Assembly: GCA_900545815.1 (NCBI GenBank)
Contig: URAM01000012.1
Span: 1-47,395, forward strand
Source: an uncultured Eubacteriales bacterium
Lineage (GTDB): Bacteria > Bacillota > Clostridia > Oscillospirales > Oscillospiraceae
Reading direction: 5' to 3'
DNA length: 47,395 nt
Below the pieces are notes generated by a model. The model had not been told where the DNA came from, did no database searches, and saw nothing but the letters and a program-made list of their open reading frames with translations. The first letter of the stretch is position 1; each line of letters starts with the position of its first letter. Shown in pieces: positions 1-9,589 of the stretch. Position numbers and translations under genes: made by a program.

Positions 1-3000
1 TCCAGCCCCCTCGGCCCTCCTGCTGATACGCCGTACAGACGTCGCCGGCCAGCACATAAGGCTCTGCCAGGTAGCGGGTGGAGTCGTGGCGTTCCGGAAG
101 CAAATCCAACAGCAGCTGATGGCCTTCCGCCTCCTGTCCCGTCCGGTAGCAGGCGGCGGCCAGCCAGATGGCGCCGTGGGTGTACTGCCCGCCGTTTTCC
201 CGAACGCCTGGTGGGTAGTTGCGGATATAACCGGGGTCGGTGAGTCCGTGGAAGGGCGGGGTCAGCAGGGCTGCGGTCTGTGCCTGTCTGTCCCAGAGCT
301 GTTCCAGGGCGGAGGCCACCGCCTGCCGTGCGTGGGTAGGGTCGCTGTCCGGAGCGAAGGCAGCAAAGCTCTGGGCGATGGAATCCAATGCGCACTCGGC
401 GTTGCCATCGCTGCCGAAGGGTTTTCCCTGGTCATCGTAGCCCCGCAAATACCACTTACCGTCCCAAGCACCCTCCGCCTGCTGGACGAAGTGTTTGGAT
501 AGCCGCTGATAGCGTTCCGCCGCTTCCCTGTCGCCGCAGCGCCCTGCTACTGCGCCCCACCGCTCCAGCACCAGCCCGAAGAACCAGGTCAGCCACACGC
601 TCTCCCCCCAGCCCTGGGCGCCGATGTGGTTCATGCCATCGTTCCAGTCGCCGGTGCCCATCCGGCACAGGCCATGCTCCCCTACCCCACGGGCTAGGAC
701 GCACTCCATGGCACGGGTGCAGTGCTGGTAGACCGATTCGAAACGCTCCGACCGCTCTGGCCGCTCGTAGCGTTCCAATTCCTCTTTCGCCAGGACGGGC
801 GAGCGCAGGTAGGACACCGGTTCTTCCAGCAGCCCGTCCAGTCCCCAGACCTCCGTCCAGCAGCTCACCGTGTAGGGCAGCCACAGCAGGTCATCGGTGA
901 TGCGGGTACGCACCCCTCGTTCCGGCCGATCTGTCCCCTCCGGATGCCACCAGTGCTGGACATCCCCTTCTTCAAACTGATGGGCGCAGCAGCGCAGGAT
1001 CTGCTCCCGCGCCAGCACCGGAGACGTGGAGATGAGCGCCCCCACGTCCTGGAGCTGATCTCGGAAGCCGTAGCCACCGCCGCACTGGTACAGCCCCGCC
1101 CGAGCAAACAGGCGGCAGGCGATGGTCTGGTACAGCGCCCAGCGGTTGATATAGTGGTTCAAGGCTGGTTCCGGCGTCTGGATCTCCATAGGGGACACCT
1201 GGATGTGCCACCACTGTTTGGTTTCGTTCAGCGCCCGTTCCGCCACGTCCACCTGCAACAAACTTTCCAGCTTCTGCCGTTCCATCTCTGTCTGGTACAC
1301 GCCAGCCACCAGCACCAGGGTCTTTGGCAGATCGCACTCCAACTGATAGGGGTTGTCACCGGAAACCTTGCAGGGCTGGGAAAAGGCAAAAAGGGCGGTC
1401 TGGTTGGGGTAGCTGGTGTTGACTGGGTTGCGCAGGCGCATCCCGTTGGGTTCCGCCTGGCACTGGACGAACCGGTTGTGCTCCTGCCGATCGGACAGGC
1501 GGGCGGTGACCTGCCAGCGCAGCTTGAGATTTTTCCCCCCGGATACCTTCAGCAGGAACACCCGCGCTGGGATGTCCACCGGCACGAAGGCGGTCAGGGT
1601 GGTGTGGACAGCGCTGAGCTGTTTCTCCCAGACAGCGTAGCCGCATCCATAAGTGACGTTCGTTTCCAAGCCATCCCGTGCGGCAAAGAGGCTATTTTCC
1701 CCCTGTTTGCCCACCAAAAGCAACTGTTCCGCCCCCTGGTCGGCCAGCGGGTCATTCTGCCACGGGGTGATGCGGTTCTCATGGGCGTTGCCGTACCACA
1801 GGTGGCCGGTGCCCGCCTCGTCCGCCAGCCAGCCAAATTGCCCATTGGCCAGCACATGGCTCCACCGCAGAGGCAGCAGGCCGCCGTGCATTTCCAGGTG
1901 AAATCCGTCCTCCGCCCAGTGCCATTCGGGCGCTTCCCGGCTCTGCGGGATGGGCTGACCGGTATAGCCCGTTCCCTCCGGCGGCTTGGGCCAACTCCAC
2001 TGCTCCGTGCCGTCCAAGACCAGGTCGGCGTAGGCCAAGATGTCCGCCACGTTGGGGCGTTCTCGGTCGATGAGGTGCAGGCCGCCTCGGGCGCCTTCCG
2101 CTGTCGGGATGTTCCGCTTTTCCAGCAGCTCCCGCAACACCTGGGCAGTGTCCGGTGTGGTCACACACACCAGGTCATAGCGGAACCCCAATCGGGTCAG
2201 CACCTGATGCTGTGCCGCCAGCCAGACTCCCCACTCCAACCGGTCGTCATCCAGCTGCGCTGCCAAGATGGGGTCGTCGCCGGAGATGCCAAAGGGCCAC
2301 AGGGATTCCTGTCCCCTGGCGTGGGCGCAGTCGGGGCGGTGCTCCGGCAGGAGCAGCCGAGAGAGGGTGTGGGACAGGCTCATCTGCCGCTGGGTCTGCT
2401 GTGCCGCCTGGCGGAGCAGGTCGCCGGTGAAGTCAGACCCGCCGCTGACGCCGCTGGTGAGGACGTTGGCGGTGGCCTGCTTGCTCTGACCCACCGGCTC
2501 ATAGGTCATGGCCAGCTGGAAGCGTAGGGTGGCCTGCTCCACCGGCACATGGAGGCAGAGGCAGGGCTGGAGGACGATGCCTGCTCTGGGGCCGCCGCAG
2601 CGAGTCTCATTGACCGCATGGATGCGGTTGGTCGTCCACTGGACACGCTTGGCATTCCAACGGACGGTGAGTACCCGATCCTCCGAATCGCCATTGAGCT
2701 TGCGCAATAAGACACTGTTTGTCTGACCAGCGGTGACGATGGACAGGTTGGAGAAGGCCGGATGTGCCAAGTAGCTGCGCTGGTCGGTGAGGACAGGCTG
2801 GAAGTAGAGGATGAGTTCCGTGTCCTCCCTCGGTTCCTCCAGCTGCACCTGGAACTGACGCAGCTCCCCATCGTGGGCAGCGCTGACGCAAACCGTCTCT
2901 TTCACGGTAAAAAACGCCCCTTGGGCGGTGAAGCTGGCTCGATCGCCCTGGAACCTCCACTGAATGGCGTCACTGTCTCCGGCGGGGAAGATGGGGTACA

Positions 3001-6000
3001 AGGTATCCTTCCGCCGCAGCAGCACCGCCACCCCGTCCAGCTCGTGGGTCAAGCGGGTATTTCCCCACTGGGACCAGCCTCCGCCGCCGCTGGTGACCAG
3101 GACGGAATAGCGTCCGTTGGAGAGCAGGTGGCAGGCTGGCCGAGCGGCACAGGTGCCGGTGCCGGTTTCTTCCCATTGCTTGTTTGTCATCATCCTCCAC
3201 CTTTCCTGTTTGTTCCACATCTTTGTTAAGACTGGCGCCGCCACTGGAATTTTTTCCTCTAACAGCTCCCGATACGCCCCCATGGCTGGTTCCGCCATGA
3301 AATACCGAATGAGGGTTTGGTCGGTAAGGGCGTTGCAGATGGCGATGAGACTCATCCCCAGGTGATGAGCCATCCAGCTCTGCACCGGTGTCCCCTGTCT
3401 GGGGGTTGGGCAGCGCTCCGGGGTGAAGTCCACCGCCTCGAACAGGCCGTACCGGCCAGCCGCACCCAAGTTGCGCAGCTGTTTCAGGTCACGCACCACC
3501 GCCCGAGGCACCAGGGACAGAGCGAGCCAGGCGGCGTAGGGGGCGATGACCCGATCGGTCTGCACCTCCCGTTTCATAGCCAGCGCCGGAATGCCGTGGG
3601 CTTTGTACCGGTAGTGGTCGCCCCCGTCCAAGACGGCGTAGGCGGACTCGGACACCCCCCAGGGGATGCCCCGTGCCGCCCCCCAATCCATCTGGGCGCA
3701 GACGGCGAAACAGAGTGTCTCGTAGAGCAGCGACCCCACCGGAGCGGGCAGGAGGAGCTGAGGCATGAAATATTCAAACATGGTGCCCGTCCAGGACACC
3801 ATTCCGCAGTACTGCCGCCGCCCCACCAGGCTCCGGTTCAGGCTCGCCCAGTGCTCCACCGGCACGTCCCCTCTGGCCACGGCTACATAGCTGGCCAGGC
3901 GGGCTTCGCTGGCCATCAGGTCGTAGCGTCCTGGCGTAAATGCTTGCTGCTCGCAGTCGTAGCCGATATAAAACAGCTTTTGCTGATCATCGTATAAGGG
4001 GCGGAACTTCATAGCATCGGCCAGCGCCTGGGCTTGTTCCGCCAACTCTGGGCAGCCCTTCTCCCGCAGCCCCTGGGACAGGGCGATGAGGCAGGCACAC
4101 AGGTTGCCGCTGTCCACGGTGGAGACAAAGATAGGCGCCAGGGGCTGGGCGGTCTTGACATGATACCAGTTGTAGAGATGCCCCCGCCACTTGGGCAGCT
4201 TTTGGATGCTGTCCAGCATATGCCCCAACAGCGGCGCCACCTGTTCCTCCTCTGCCAGCCCCAGCTCCCAAGCCGCCAGGCAGCTGAGCAGCGCCATGCC
4301 GATGTTGGTGGGGGAGGTGCGGTCGGCCACCTCGTAGGTGGGGAACTGCTGGAGGTTGTCCGGAGGGAGGTAGTGACGCTCCGCCGTCAGATGCTCCGCA
4401 AAGTAGCGCCAGATGTGCTCCGCCTCATGGAGCAGGAACCCTTGATCCCGTGTCCGAACGGTGGGACGCTGGGACACGGGACGATCTAACCATGCGATGA
4501 GCAGGGGCGTGAACAGCCACAGCAGCCCCAACACACTGCCCAGCCGGATGGTCTGCCAGCCGATGGCGATGACGCCAGCTGCCGCCTCCGGCAGGATGAG
4601 CCGCCAAGGCACGGTTTGGACGCTGTGCTCGCTCTGAGCCGCTGTCACCCACTCCAGCAGCTTCTCCTTGCTCACCAGCATCCGCCACAGCGCCGTGCAG
4701 ACCGCCGTCAGGCACACCCACGCCTGCACCGGCAAGAGCAAAAACTCCACCGCCGTCCGCACCACCGTGCCGGCAAACCCTGCCACCAGCACCGAGTGGA
4801 ACCGCCGACGGATGACGCCGCGGCCGCACAGGGCTTCCACGCCCCCTAAGAGCACCGAGGATAGGATGGCCACCAGGGCGACGATGCCCCCAGCCAGGCA
4901 CATGGCACTGGAACAGCAGACCCCCACCAGCAGCGCCGCTGTGAGAAAGGCCGGCACCAGAGAGCGCCGGAGGTTGTCAAAGAGCTTCCACCGATCCAAC
5001 AGGTGCAGTGGGTTGGGTTCCGTCTCTCCGGTGGCGGTCTTGACCGTGTGGAACAGCCACGGCGCCGCCTGCCAGTCCCCCCGCACCCACCTGTGGAGCC
5101 GCTTGTAGTAGCTGCTGCACCGAGTAGGGAAGCCGTCGGTCAGCTCTACATCGCTGAGGAACCCGGCGTGGAGGTAGGCTCCCTCTAACAGGTCGTGGGA
5201 CAATACCCAGTTATCCGGAAAGCGCTTTTCCAGGCAGGTATGGAAGGCTTCCACGTCCAAGAGCCCTTTTCCTGTAAAACTGCCCCGATTGAACAGGTCG
5301 TGATAGACCGCACTGGACAGGCAGCCGTAAGGGTCGGTGCCTCCCTGCCCTGCCAAAATACGGGCGAAGCGGGTCTTACCGCTGTCCGACAAATGCACCG
5401 CCGTCCGCGGCTGCAAAATACCGTACCCTTGGGTGACGACCTTTCGTTTGGGGTCGACCCTGGGGCGGTTCATGGGATGGAGCATGGTGCCAATCATGCG
5501 TTTGGCGGCGTTGCTATTTAAGGTGGTGTCGCTGTCCAGGGTCAGGATGAATTTGGTGCCCCGCAGGGCGTCCCGATCTCCGGCCAGCAGCTGCAATCCG
5601 CTGGGGACGGAGCGCAAGAACCGTGCCAGCTCCAACAGTGCCCCTCGTTTCCGCTCCCAGCCCATGTAGCGGCCATCGGAAGCCAGGTAGGTGGGGGAGC
5701 GGAAAAAGAGGAAGAACCCGCCGTTGTATCGTTCATTCAGTGTGTTGATAGCCGCTTTGGCGTTGGCCACCCACTGTCGCTGCTCCGCCCCCATAGGCTT
5801 GCCGCTGTCCGGCAGGTCAGCCAGCAGGCCAAAGCGGAGGTTCTCCCCTGCCTGCCGGTTGGCCAGACGGTAACGCTCCAGCTTTTGCGCCAGCTCTTGG
5901 CCGGACTCGGCGCCGGTGAGCAGAGTTGCGATGACACAGAGGGTTTTCCCCTCCGCCGGAATGCCCGCCTTCAGTTCCAGACGGAAAAGGCAGCGCGGAG

Positions 6001-6955
6001 GGACGACCTTGGTCACCACAAAATCGATACCATTTTTCAAACTCTCCGTCAGCGGCAAAAAGAGCAGCACCCCGCCCCACCAGCTGTCCAGCCAGAAGCT
6101 AATCCACAGGGAAAGCAGCAGCGCCGGAAACAGGATAGCCGCCACATACCAACTGCCCCCTGCCGGTCTCGCCTGACGAAAGAGCACCGACCCCAGATCC
6201 TGCTGCTCCGCCTGAGCGGTGTCCATGGCCTGTTGGGCGGTGTCCTCTCGGGTCTGGCTGCGCTTTTTTGCCAGAACGTAGACCCGTTGCCGGTAGCGAG
6301 AACGGGAGGCGCTGTCCATGTGGGGATAGATGGCGTCCTGTCGGAGTACTCGGTCGGTGGCACACTGGCGTTCCAGCGCCTCCCCCAGATTCAGACGTTC
6401 CTGCTGGTGGAGCCTGCCGATGGCATTGATGAGCGCCTCATTGGCCTCCTGGGACACGCTCCCCTGCTCCAATCCTTCCGCCAACGTGCGGCTCCCCTCC
6501 GCCACCTGTTTCAGCAGCGTCAGTTGGAGGGCGCAGAGCAATACGTTCAGTTCTTCTTCCCGCAGGACACACACAGATTGAATCCCCGTGAGATAGGCCA
6601 GTAACGTTGGCGCTTCCAGGGCGTCCACATCCCGCAGCATCCCCTCCGCCAGTTGCTGCACCCGCAGGCACTGCTTGGGGGCGCACAGCGCCGGAAGGGA
6701 TTTCTGGGCACGAAAGGCCAGCGTGACCCCCTGCTGTACCTGACGCAGCAGATACAAGTTGTCCAGCAGCCAGTCCGCTCCCTTGGGACAGGCTACGCTG
6801 GTCTGTAACCGTTCCTCTACCTGCCGTGCCATGGTCTGCAATACGTCCAGCGCCACCTTGCCTTGGGTCACCGCCTCTCGGCCAGGCCGCTCCCGATCCA
6901 TCACCCAGCGCTCCGCTTCCTGTCTCCCCAACGCCTGATACTTGTCCTCTCTCAT
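1..6955 (-). CDS. Cyclic beta-1,2-glucan synthase-like protein (GT84/glucoamylase-like/GH94-like), 3' end beyond window
   Basis: One uninterrupted minus-strand frame runs from an ATG at 6955 off the left edge, so about 2,318 codons are present and the C-terminus is missing. Order: soluble N-terminus; membrane segment near residues 268-300; glycosyltransferase region with a DSDTT motif at 474, SHDLLEGAY near 585 and RWVRGDWQ near 623; membrane segments about 665-830; glucoamylase-like region with STVDSGN near 945 and GVSESAY near 1102; then GH94-like domains with GRYSVLVTSGG near 1285 and GDWNDGMNHIG containing the likely catalytic Asp at 2103. This is the NdvB/Cgs architecture: UDP-glucose-dependent synthesis and cyclisation of beta-1,2-glucan at the inner membrane, with a phosphorylase-like part setting chain length. 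The GGAGG ribosome site is 9 nt before the ATG and a good promoter lies at 7033-7061. Family confidence is high; the exact glycan product is inferred. Confidence 0.9.
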   Translation of the reverse strand, partial: MREDKYQALGRQEAERWVMDRERPGREAVTQGKVALDVLQTMARQVEERLQTSVACPKGADWLLDNLYLLRQVQQGVTLAFRAQKSLPALCAPKQCLRVQQLAEGMLRDVDALEAPTLLAYLTGIQSVCVLREEELNVLLCALQLTLLKQVAEGSRTLAEGLEQGSVSQEANEALINAIGRLHQQERLNLGEALERQCATDRVLRQDAIYPHMDSASRSRYRQRVYVLAKKRSQTREDTAQQAMDTAQAEQQDLGSVLFRQARPAGGSWYVAAILFPALLLSLWISFWLDSWWGGVLLFLPLTESLKNGIDFVVTKVVPPRCLFRLELKAGIPAEGKTLCVIATLLTGAESGQELAQKLERYRLANRQAGENLRFGLLADLPDSGKPMGAEQRQWVANAKAAINTLNERYNGGFFLFFRSPTYLASDGRYMGWERKRGALLELARFLRSVPSGLQLLAGDRDALRGTKFILTLDSDTTLNSNAAKRMIGTMLHPMNRPRVDPKRKVVTQGYGILQPRTAVHLSDSGKTRFARILAGQGGTDPYGCLSSAVYHDLFNRGSFTGKGLLDVEAFHTCLEKRFPDNWVLSHDLLEGAYLHAGFLSDVELTDGFPTRCSSYYKRLHRWVRGDWQAAPWLFHTVKTATGETEPNPLHLLDRWKLFDNLRRSLVPAFLTAALLVGVCCSSAMCLAGGIVALVAILSSVLLGGVEALCGRGVIRRRFHSVLVAGFAGTVVRTAVEFLLLPVQAWVCLTAVCTALWRMLVSKEKLLEWVTAAQSEHSVQTVPWRLILPEAAAGVIAIGWQTIRLGSVLGLLWLFTPLLIAWLDRPVSQRPTVRTRDQGFLLHEAEHIWRYFAEHLTAERHYLPPDNLQQFPTYEVADRTSPTNIGMALLSCLAAWELGLAEEEQVAPLLGHMLDSIQKLPKWRGHLYNWYHVKTAQPLAPIFVSTVDSGNLCACLIALSQGLREKGCPELAEQAQALADAMKFRPLYDDQQKLFYIGYDCEQQAFTPGRYDLMASEARLASYVAVARGDVPVEHWASLNRSLVGRRQYCGMVSWTGTMFEYFMPQLLLPAPVGSLLYETLCFAVCAQMDWGAARGIPWGVSESAYAVLDGGDHYRYKAHGIPALAMKREVQTDRVIAPYAAWLALSLVPRAVVRDLKQLRNLGAAGRYGLFEAVDFTPERCPTPRQGTPVQSWMAHHLGMSLIAICNALTDQTLIRYFMAEPAMGAYRELLEEKIPVAAPVLTKMWNKQERWRMMTNKQWEETGTGTCAARPACHLLSNGRYSVLVTSGGGGWSQWGNTRLTHELDGVAVLLRRKDTLYPIFPAGDSDAIQWRFQGDRASFTAQGAFFTVKETVCVSAAHDGELRQFQVQLEEPREDTELILYFQPVLTDQRSYLAHPAFSNLSIVTAGQTNSVLLRKLNGDSEDRVLTVRWNAKRVQWTTNRIHAVNETRCGGPRAGIVLQPCLCLHVPVEQATLRFQLAMTYEPVGQSKQATANVLTSGVSGGSDFTGDLLRQAAQQTQRQMSLSHTLSRLLLPEHRPDCAHARGQESLWPFGISGDDPILAAQLDDDRLEWGVWLAAQHQVLTRLGFRYDLVCVTTPDTAQVLRELLEKRNIPTAEGARGGLHLIDRERPNVADILAYADLVLDGTEQWSWPKPPEGTGYTGQPIPQSREAPEWHWAEDGFHLEMHGGLLPLRWSHVLANGQFGWLADEAGTGHLWYGNAHENRITPWQNDPLADQGAEQLLLVGKQGENSLFAARDGLETNVTYGCGYAVWEKQLSAVHTTLTAFVPVDIPARVFLLKVSGGKNLKLRWQVTARLSDRQEHNRFVQCQAEPNGMRLRNPVNTSYPNQTALFAFSQPCKVSGDNPYQLECDLPKTLVLVAGVYQTEMERQKLESLLQVDVAERALNETKQWWHIQVSPMEIQTPEPALNHYINRWALYQTIACRLFARAGLYQCGGGYGFRDQLQDVGALISTSPVLAREQILRCCAHQFEEGDVQHWWHPEGTDRPERGVRTRITDDLLWLPYTVSCWTEVWGLDGLLEEPVSYLRSPVLAKEELERYERPERSERFESVYQHCTRAMECVLARGVGEHGLCRMGTGDWNDGMNHIGAQGWGESVWLTWFFGLVLERWGAVAGRCGDREAAERYQRLSKHFVQQAEGAWDGKWYLRGYDDQGKPFGSDGNAECALDSIAQSFAAFAPDSDPTHARQAVASALEQLWDRQAQTAALLTPPFHGLTDPGYIRNYPPGVRENGGQYTHGAIWLAAACYRTGQEAEGHQLLLDLLPERHDSTRYLAEPYVLAGDVCTAYQQEGRGGW

Positions 6956-7032
6956 GCCACTGTTCCTCCGTCTCGGCCTATTCCAGCCGGAAAATATACC
7001 CTTTTCCCGCCTAGTTTTCCAGGTTGGGGGGT

Positions 7033-7061
7033 AGAATATACGCTCACTTACCGGAGGTCAA
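7033..7061 (-). promoter_or_regulatory. Promoter of the glucan synthase-like gene
   Basis: On the minus strand a TTGACC -35 box (7056-7061) and a TATTCT -10 box (7033-7038) are separated by 17 bp. Transcription would start near 7026, giving a leader of about 70 nt before the ATG at 6955. The boxes match the housekeeping sigma factor consensus well. Confidence 0.65.
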
Positions 7062-7090
7062 GTGCCGCAGGCCGCATTAAGCTTTTTTTG

Positions 7091-7228
7091 CTTCGTTTTC
7101 TTCTCGAAGAAAACGAAGTGGGGACCAGGGGCAAGGCCCCTGGTCGCTGACCGCAGACGGCGCCGCAGCGTTAAGAAAACTTGCCGTTGGCAAGTTTTTA
7201 GCGCAGGCCCCGCCGTCAACAGGCGGGG
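7091..7228. repeat. Cluster of four consecutive perfect hairpins in the divergent intergenic region
   Basis: The 505-bp gap between the divergent genes (6956-7460) holds two outward promoters and, between them, four back-to-back inverted repeats: 7091-7118 (12-bp stem, CTCG loop), 7123-7145 (10-bp stem, AAG loop), 7176-7198 (10-bp stem around ACTTGCC, GTT loop) and 7208-7228 (7-bp stem CCCCGCC). It looks like a dispersed palindromic intergenic element rather than one terminator, since the stems have different sequences and only some are followed by T-runs. No ORF with a ribosome site is visible here. Whether it recurs elsewhere in the genome cannot be seen. Confidence 0.7.
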
Positions 7229-7374
7229 GGACGGTTCGGGTAGGAGTACAAAGATGAGCAGTTATGCTATCCTACCCTGGGGGTTCTCCCTCCCCATACG
7301 CAATTTCTCCCATAGCAAGCACCCACTTCCCAAAACCTTTCCCCAAAAACGCCCCTTTCTGTGCCATTTGTCCC

Positions 7375-7404
7375 TTGACAAACCATGCCAAATTGTAGTA
7401 TAGT
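7375..7404 (+). promoter_or_regulatory. Promoter of the ylxM-ffh-rpsP-khpA-rimM-trmD operon
   Basis: A perfect TTGACA -35 box (7375-7380) and a TATAGT -10 box (7399-7404) are 18 bp apart, predicting a start near 7411 and a leader of about 50 nt. A perfect 8-bp inverted repeat, TTGTAAAG/CTTTACAA (7413-7436, 8-nt spacer), sits at the predicted start of the transcript and could be an operator or a short 5' hairpin. Confidence 0.75.
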
Positions 7405-7460
7405 ATCCATTGTTGTAAAGCTCTCACCCTTTACAATCCGGATGGAAAGGAGACAAGCCC

Positions 7461-7826
7461 ATGGATCAAAAGGCTTTTCATATGACCCTGCTCTTTGATT
7501 TTTATGGCGACTTGCTCACAGACCGGCAGAAGGAATTCTATGACCTCTACCACAACGAGGATCTCTCCCTGGCCGAGATCGCTGAGAACGCCGGCATCAC
7601 CCGCCAAGGTGTGCGGGATGTGCTGGTGCGGGCGGAGAACACGCTGGAGGAGCTGGAAGCAAAGACAGGCATCGTCCGCCGGTTTTTGGTGGTGCGTTCC
7701 GGTCTGAACACCATTGAGGAGGCCGCCAAGCGCATCGAGACTCTCAACCAGGGGGCGCTCAACAGCAGTGAGCTGGCCGGGCTGGTCAAGACCATTCAGG
7801 AGACTGTAGACACATTAAAGGAGTAA
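7461..7826 (+). CDS. ylxM: YlxM/p13-family DNA-binding protein (UPF0122)
   Basis: A 121-residue protein with a sigma-region-4-like helix-turn-helix: TDRQKEFYDLYHNEDLSLAE around residues 20-40, then AENAGITRQGVRDVL around 40-55, and a helical C-terminus. The family is almost always encoded directly before ffh and is thought to modulate the signal recognition particle pathway, although its molecular role is not firmly established. Length is typical. The start is supported by a GGAAAGGAG ribosome site 8 nt upstream. It is the first gene of the operon and ends 3 nt before ffh, so translation is likely coupled. Confidence 0.93.
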   Translation: MDQKAFHMTLLFDFYGDLLTDRQKEFYDLYHNEDLSLAEIAENAGITRQGVRDVLVRAENTLEELEAKTGIVRRFLVVRSGLNTIEEAAKRIETLNQGALNSSELAGLVKTIQETVDTLKE

Positions 7827-7829
7827 TCC

Positions 7830-9272
7830 ATGGCATTTGAAGGCTTAACGGAAAAACTGACATCGGTATTCAACAAGCTCCGCGGCAAGGGCCATCTGTC
7901 CGAAGCGGACGTGAAGGAGGCCATGCGGGAAATCCGCCTGGCTCTGTTGGAGGCGGACGTCAGTTATAAGGTAGTCAAGGACTTCATCAAGACCGTCACC
8001 GATCGTGCCATCGGCGAGGACATCTTAGCTTCGCTGACTCCGGCGCAGATGGTCATCAAGATCGTCAACGAGGAGATGACCGCTCTCATGGGCGGCGAGA
8101 CTGCCCAGCTCAACTACGCCGACACCCCGCCTACGGTAATCATGATGGTGGGTCTCCAGGGCGCTGGTAAGACCACCAACGCTGCCAAGCTGGCCAACTT
8201 CCTTCGGGGCAAAAAGAGCCGCAGACCCCTGCTGGTAGCCTGTGACGTGTACCGTCCCGCTGCCATCAAGCAGCTGGAAGTGGTGGGTGCGCAGCTGGAC
8301 ATTCCGGTGTTCCAGATGGGGCAGATCGATCCGGTGACCATCGCCAAGGAAGCGGTGGCTCACGCCAAGAAGCACGGCAACGACCTGGTGTTCCTGGACA
8401 CAGCCGGCCGGCTCCATGTGGATGAGGAGCTGATGGACGAGCTGCGCAACATCAAGGCGGCGGTCAACCCCAACGAAATTTTGCTGGTGGTAGACGCCAT
8501 GATTGGTCAGGACGCGGTGAACGCCGCCAGCGCCTTTGATGAAGCGCTGGACATCACCGGTGTGATGCTGACCAAGCTGGACGGTGACGCCCGCGGCGGC
8601 GCTGCGCTCTCTATCAAGGCCATCACCGGCAAGCCCATCAAGTTCATCGGCGTGGGCGAGAAGCTGGACGCCATTGAGATCTTCCACCCTGACCGGATGG
8701 CCAGCCGCATCCTGGGCATGGGCGATGTACTCTCCCTCATCGAAAAGGCACAGGCCACCATCGATGAGGAAAAGGCCAAGGAGCTGGAGCAAAAGATCCG
8801 TAAGAACCGGTTCACCCTCCAGGATTTCTACGATCAGATCCAGGCCACTAAAAAGATGGGGTCGATGGGTGACATTTTGAGCAAGCTCCCGGGGCTGAGT
8901 GGTAAACTGGACGAGTCCCAGCTGGATGACAATATGTTCGCCAAGACCGAGGCCATCATCCTCTCCATGACCAAGAAGGAACGAGAGGATGCGTCCCTCA
9001 TCAACGCCAGCCGCCGTCGCCGCATCGCCATGGGCAGCGGCACCACAGTGGCGGACGTGAACGCCCTCTTGAAGCAGTTTGGCATGATGCAGACACTGAC
9101 CAAGCAGATGTCTCGGGGCAAGATGTCCCGTGGCCTAAAGGGTCTGTTGGGCGGCGGAGGCGGTCTGGATATGAATTCCCTGGGTGATATGGGTCGAGGC
9201 GGCTTCGGTATGGGCGCACACAGCGCCGGCCGTCAGCGCAAGAGCAACAAGCGCAAGAAAAAAAAGCGTTGA
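7830..9272 (+). CDS. ffh: Signal recognition particle protein Ffh (SRP54)
   Basis: GTPase that binds signal peptides and SRP RNA and delivers ribosomes making membrane proteins to FtsY. The 480-residue protein has an N domain (1-100), a G domain with P-loop GLQGAGKTT (108-116), DTAGR (190-194) and TKLDGDARGG (248-257), and a C-terminal M domain (about 300-435) rich in Met, ending in a Gly-rich and Lys/Arg-rich tail. Full length and intact. The SRP receptor gene ftsY, often just upstream with smc in Firmicutes, is not adjacent here; the divergent glucan synthase gene takes that place. Confidence 0.98.
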   Translation: MAFEGLTEKLTSVFNKLRGKGHLSEADVKEAMREIRLALLEADVSYKVVKDFIKTVTDRAIGEDILASLTPAQMVIKIVNEEMTALMGGETAQLNYADTPPTVIMMVGLQGAGKTTNAAKLANFLRGKKSRRPLLVACDVYRPAAIKQLEVVGAQLDIPVFQMGQIDPVTIAKEAVAHAKKHGNDLVFLDTAGRLHVDEELMDELRNIKAAVNPNEILLVVDAMIGQDAVNAASAFDEALDITGVMLTKLDGDARGGAALSIKAITGKPIKFIGVGEKLDAIEIFHPDRMASRILGMGDVLSLIEKAQATIDEEKAKELEQKIRKNRFTLQDFYDQIQATKKMGSMGDILSKLPGLSGKLDESQLDDNMFAKTEAIILSMTKKEREDASLINASRRRRIAMGSGTTVADVNALLKQFGMMQTLTKQMSRGKMSRGLKGLLGGGGGLDMNSLGDMGRGGFGMGAHSAGRQRKSNKRKKKKR

Positions 9273-9328
9273 TTTGCGTTTTGAAAAACGCTGGTCATAG
9301 ATTGAACTTTTATTTGGAGGTGACAGAA

Positions 9329-9568
9329 ATGGTAAAGATTAGACTGCGTCGCATGGGTGCTAAGAAGTCCCCCTTCTATCGCATCGTCGTGGCCGATTCC
9401 CGCTATCCCCGTGATGGCCGTTTCATCGAACAGCTTGGTACCTACAACCCCCTGGTCGAGCCGGCAGAAGTCAAGGTTGACGCGGAACGCGCTCAGGCTT
9501 GGATCAAGACTGGTGCTCAGCCTACTGATACCGTAAAGCGTCTGCTGAAACAGGCCGGTGTCCTGTAA
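9329..9568 (+). CDS. rpsP: 30S ribosomal protein bS16
   Basis: A 79-residue ribosomal protein beginning MVKIRLRRMGAKKSPFYRI, a standard bS16 start, needed for 30S assembly. The reading frame is open further upstream, but the ATG at 9329 is preceded by TTTGGAGGTGA 7 nt away and matches the family start. It lies 56 bp after ffh. Codons favour CGT/CGC for Arg, as expected for a highly expressed gene. Confidence 0.98.
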   Translation: MVKIRLRRMGAKKSPFYRIVVADSRYPRDGRFIEQLGTYNPLVEPAEVKVDAERAQAWIKTGAQPTDTVKRLLKQAGVL

Positions 9569-9589
9569 TCGCTGAGAGGAGACTCACAC

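Noticed and set aside
722..2527. A 601-codon open frame on the plus strand
   Set aside because: It lies antisense to the glucan synthase frame, whose GH94-like motifs are on the minus strand. Its translation is rich in Gln, His and Pro without domains. Such mirror frames are a by-product of high GC at third positions.
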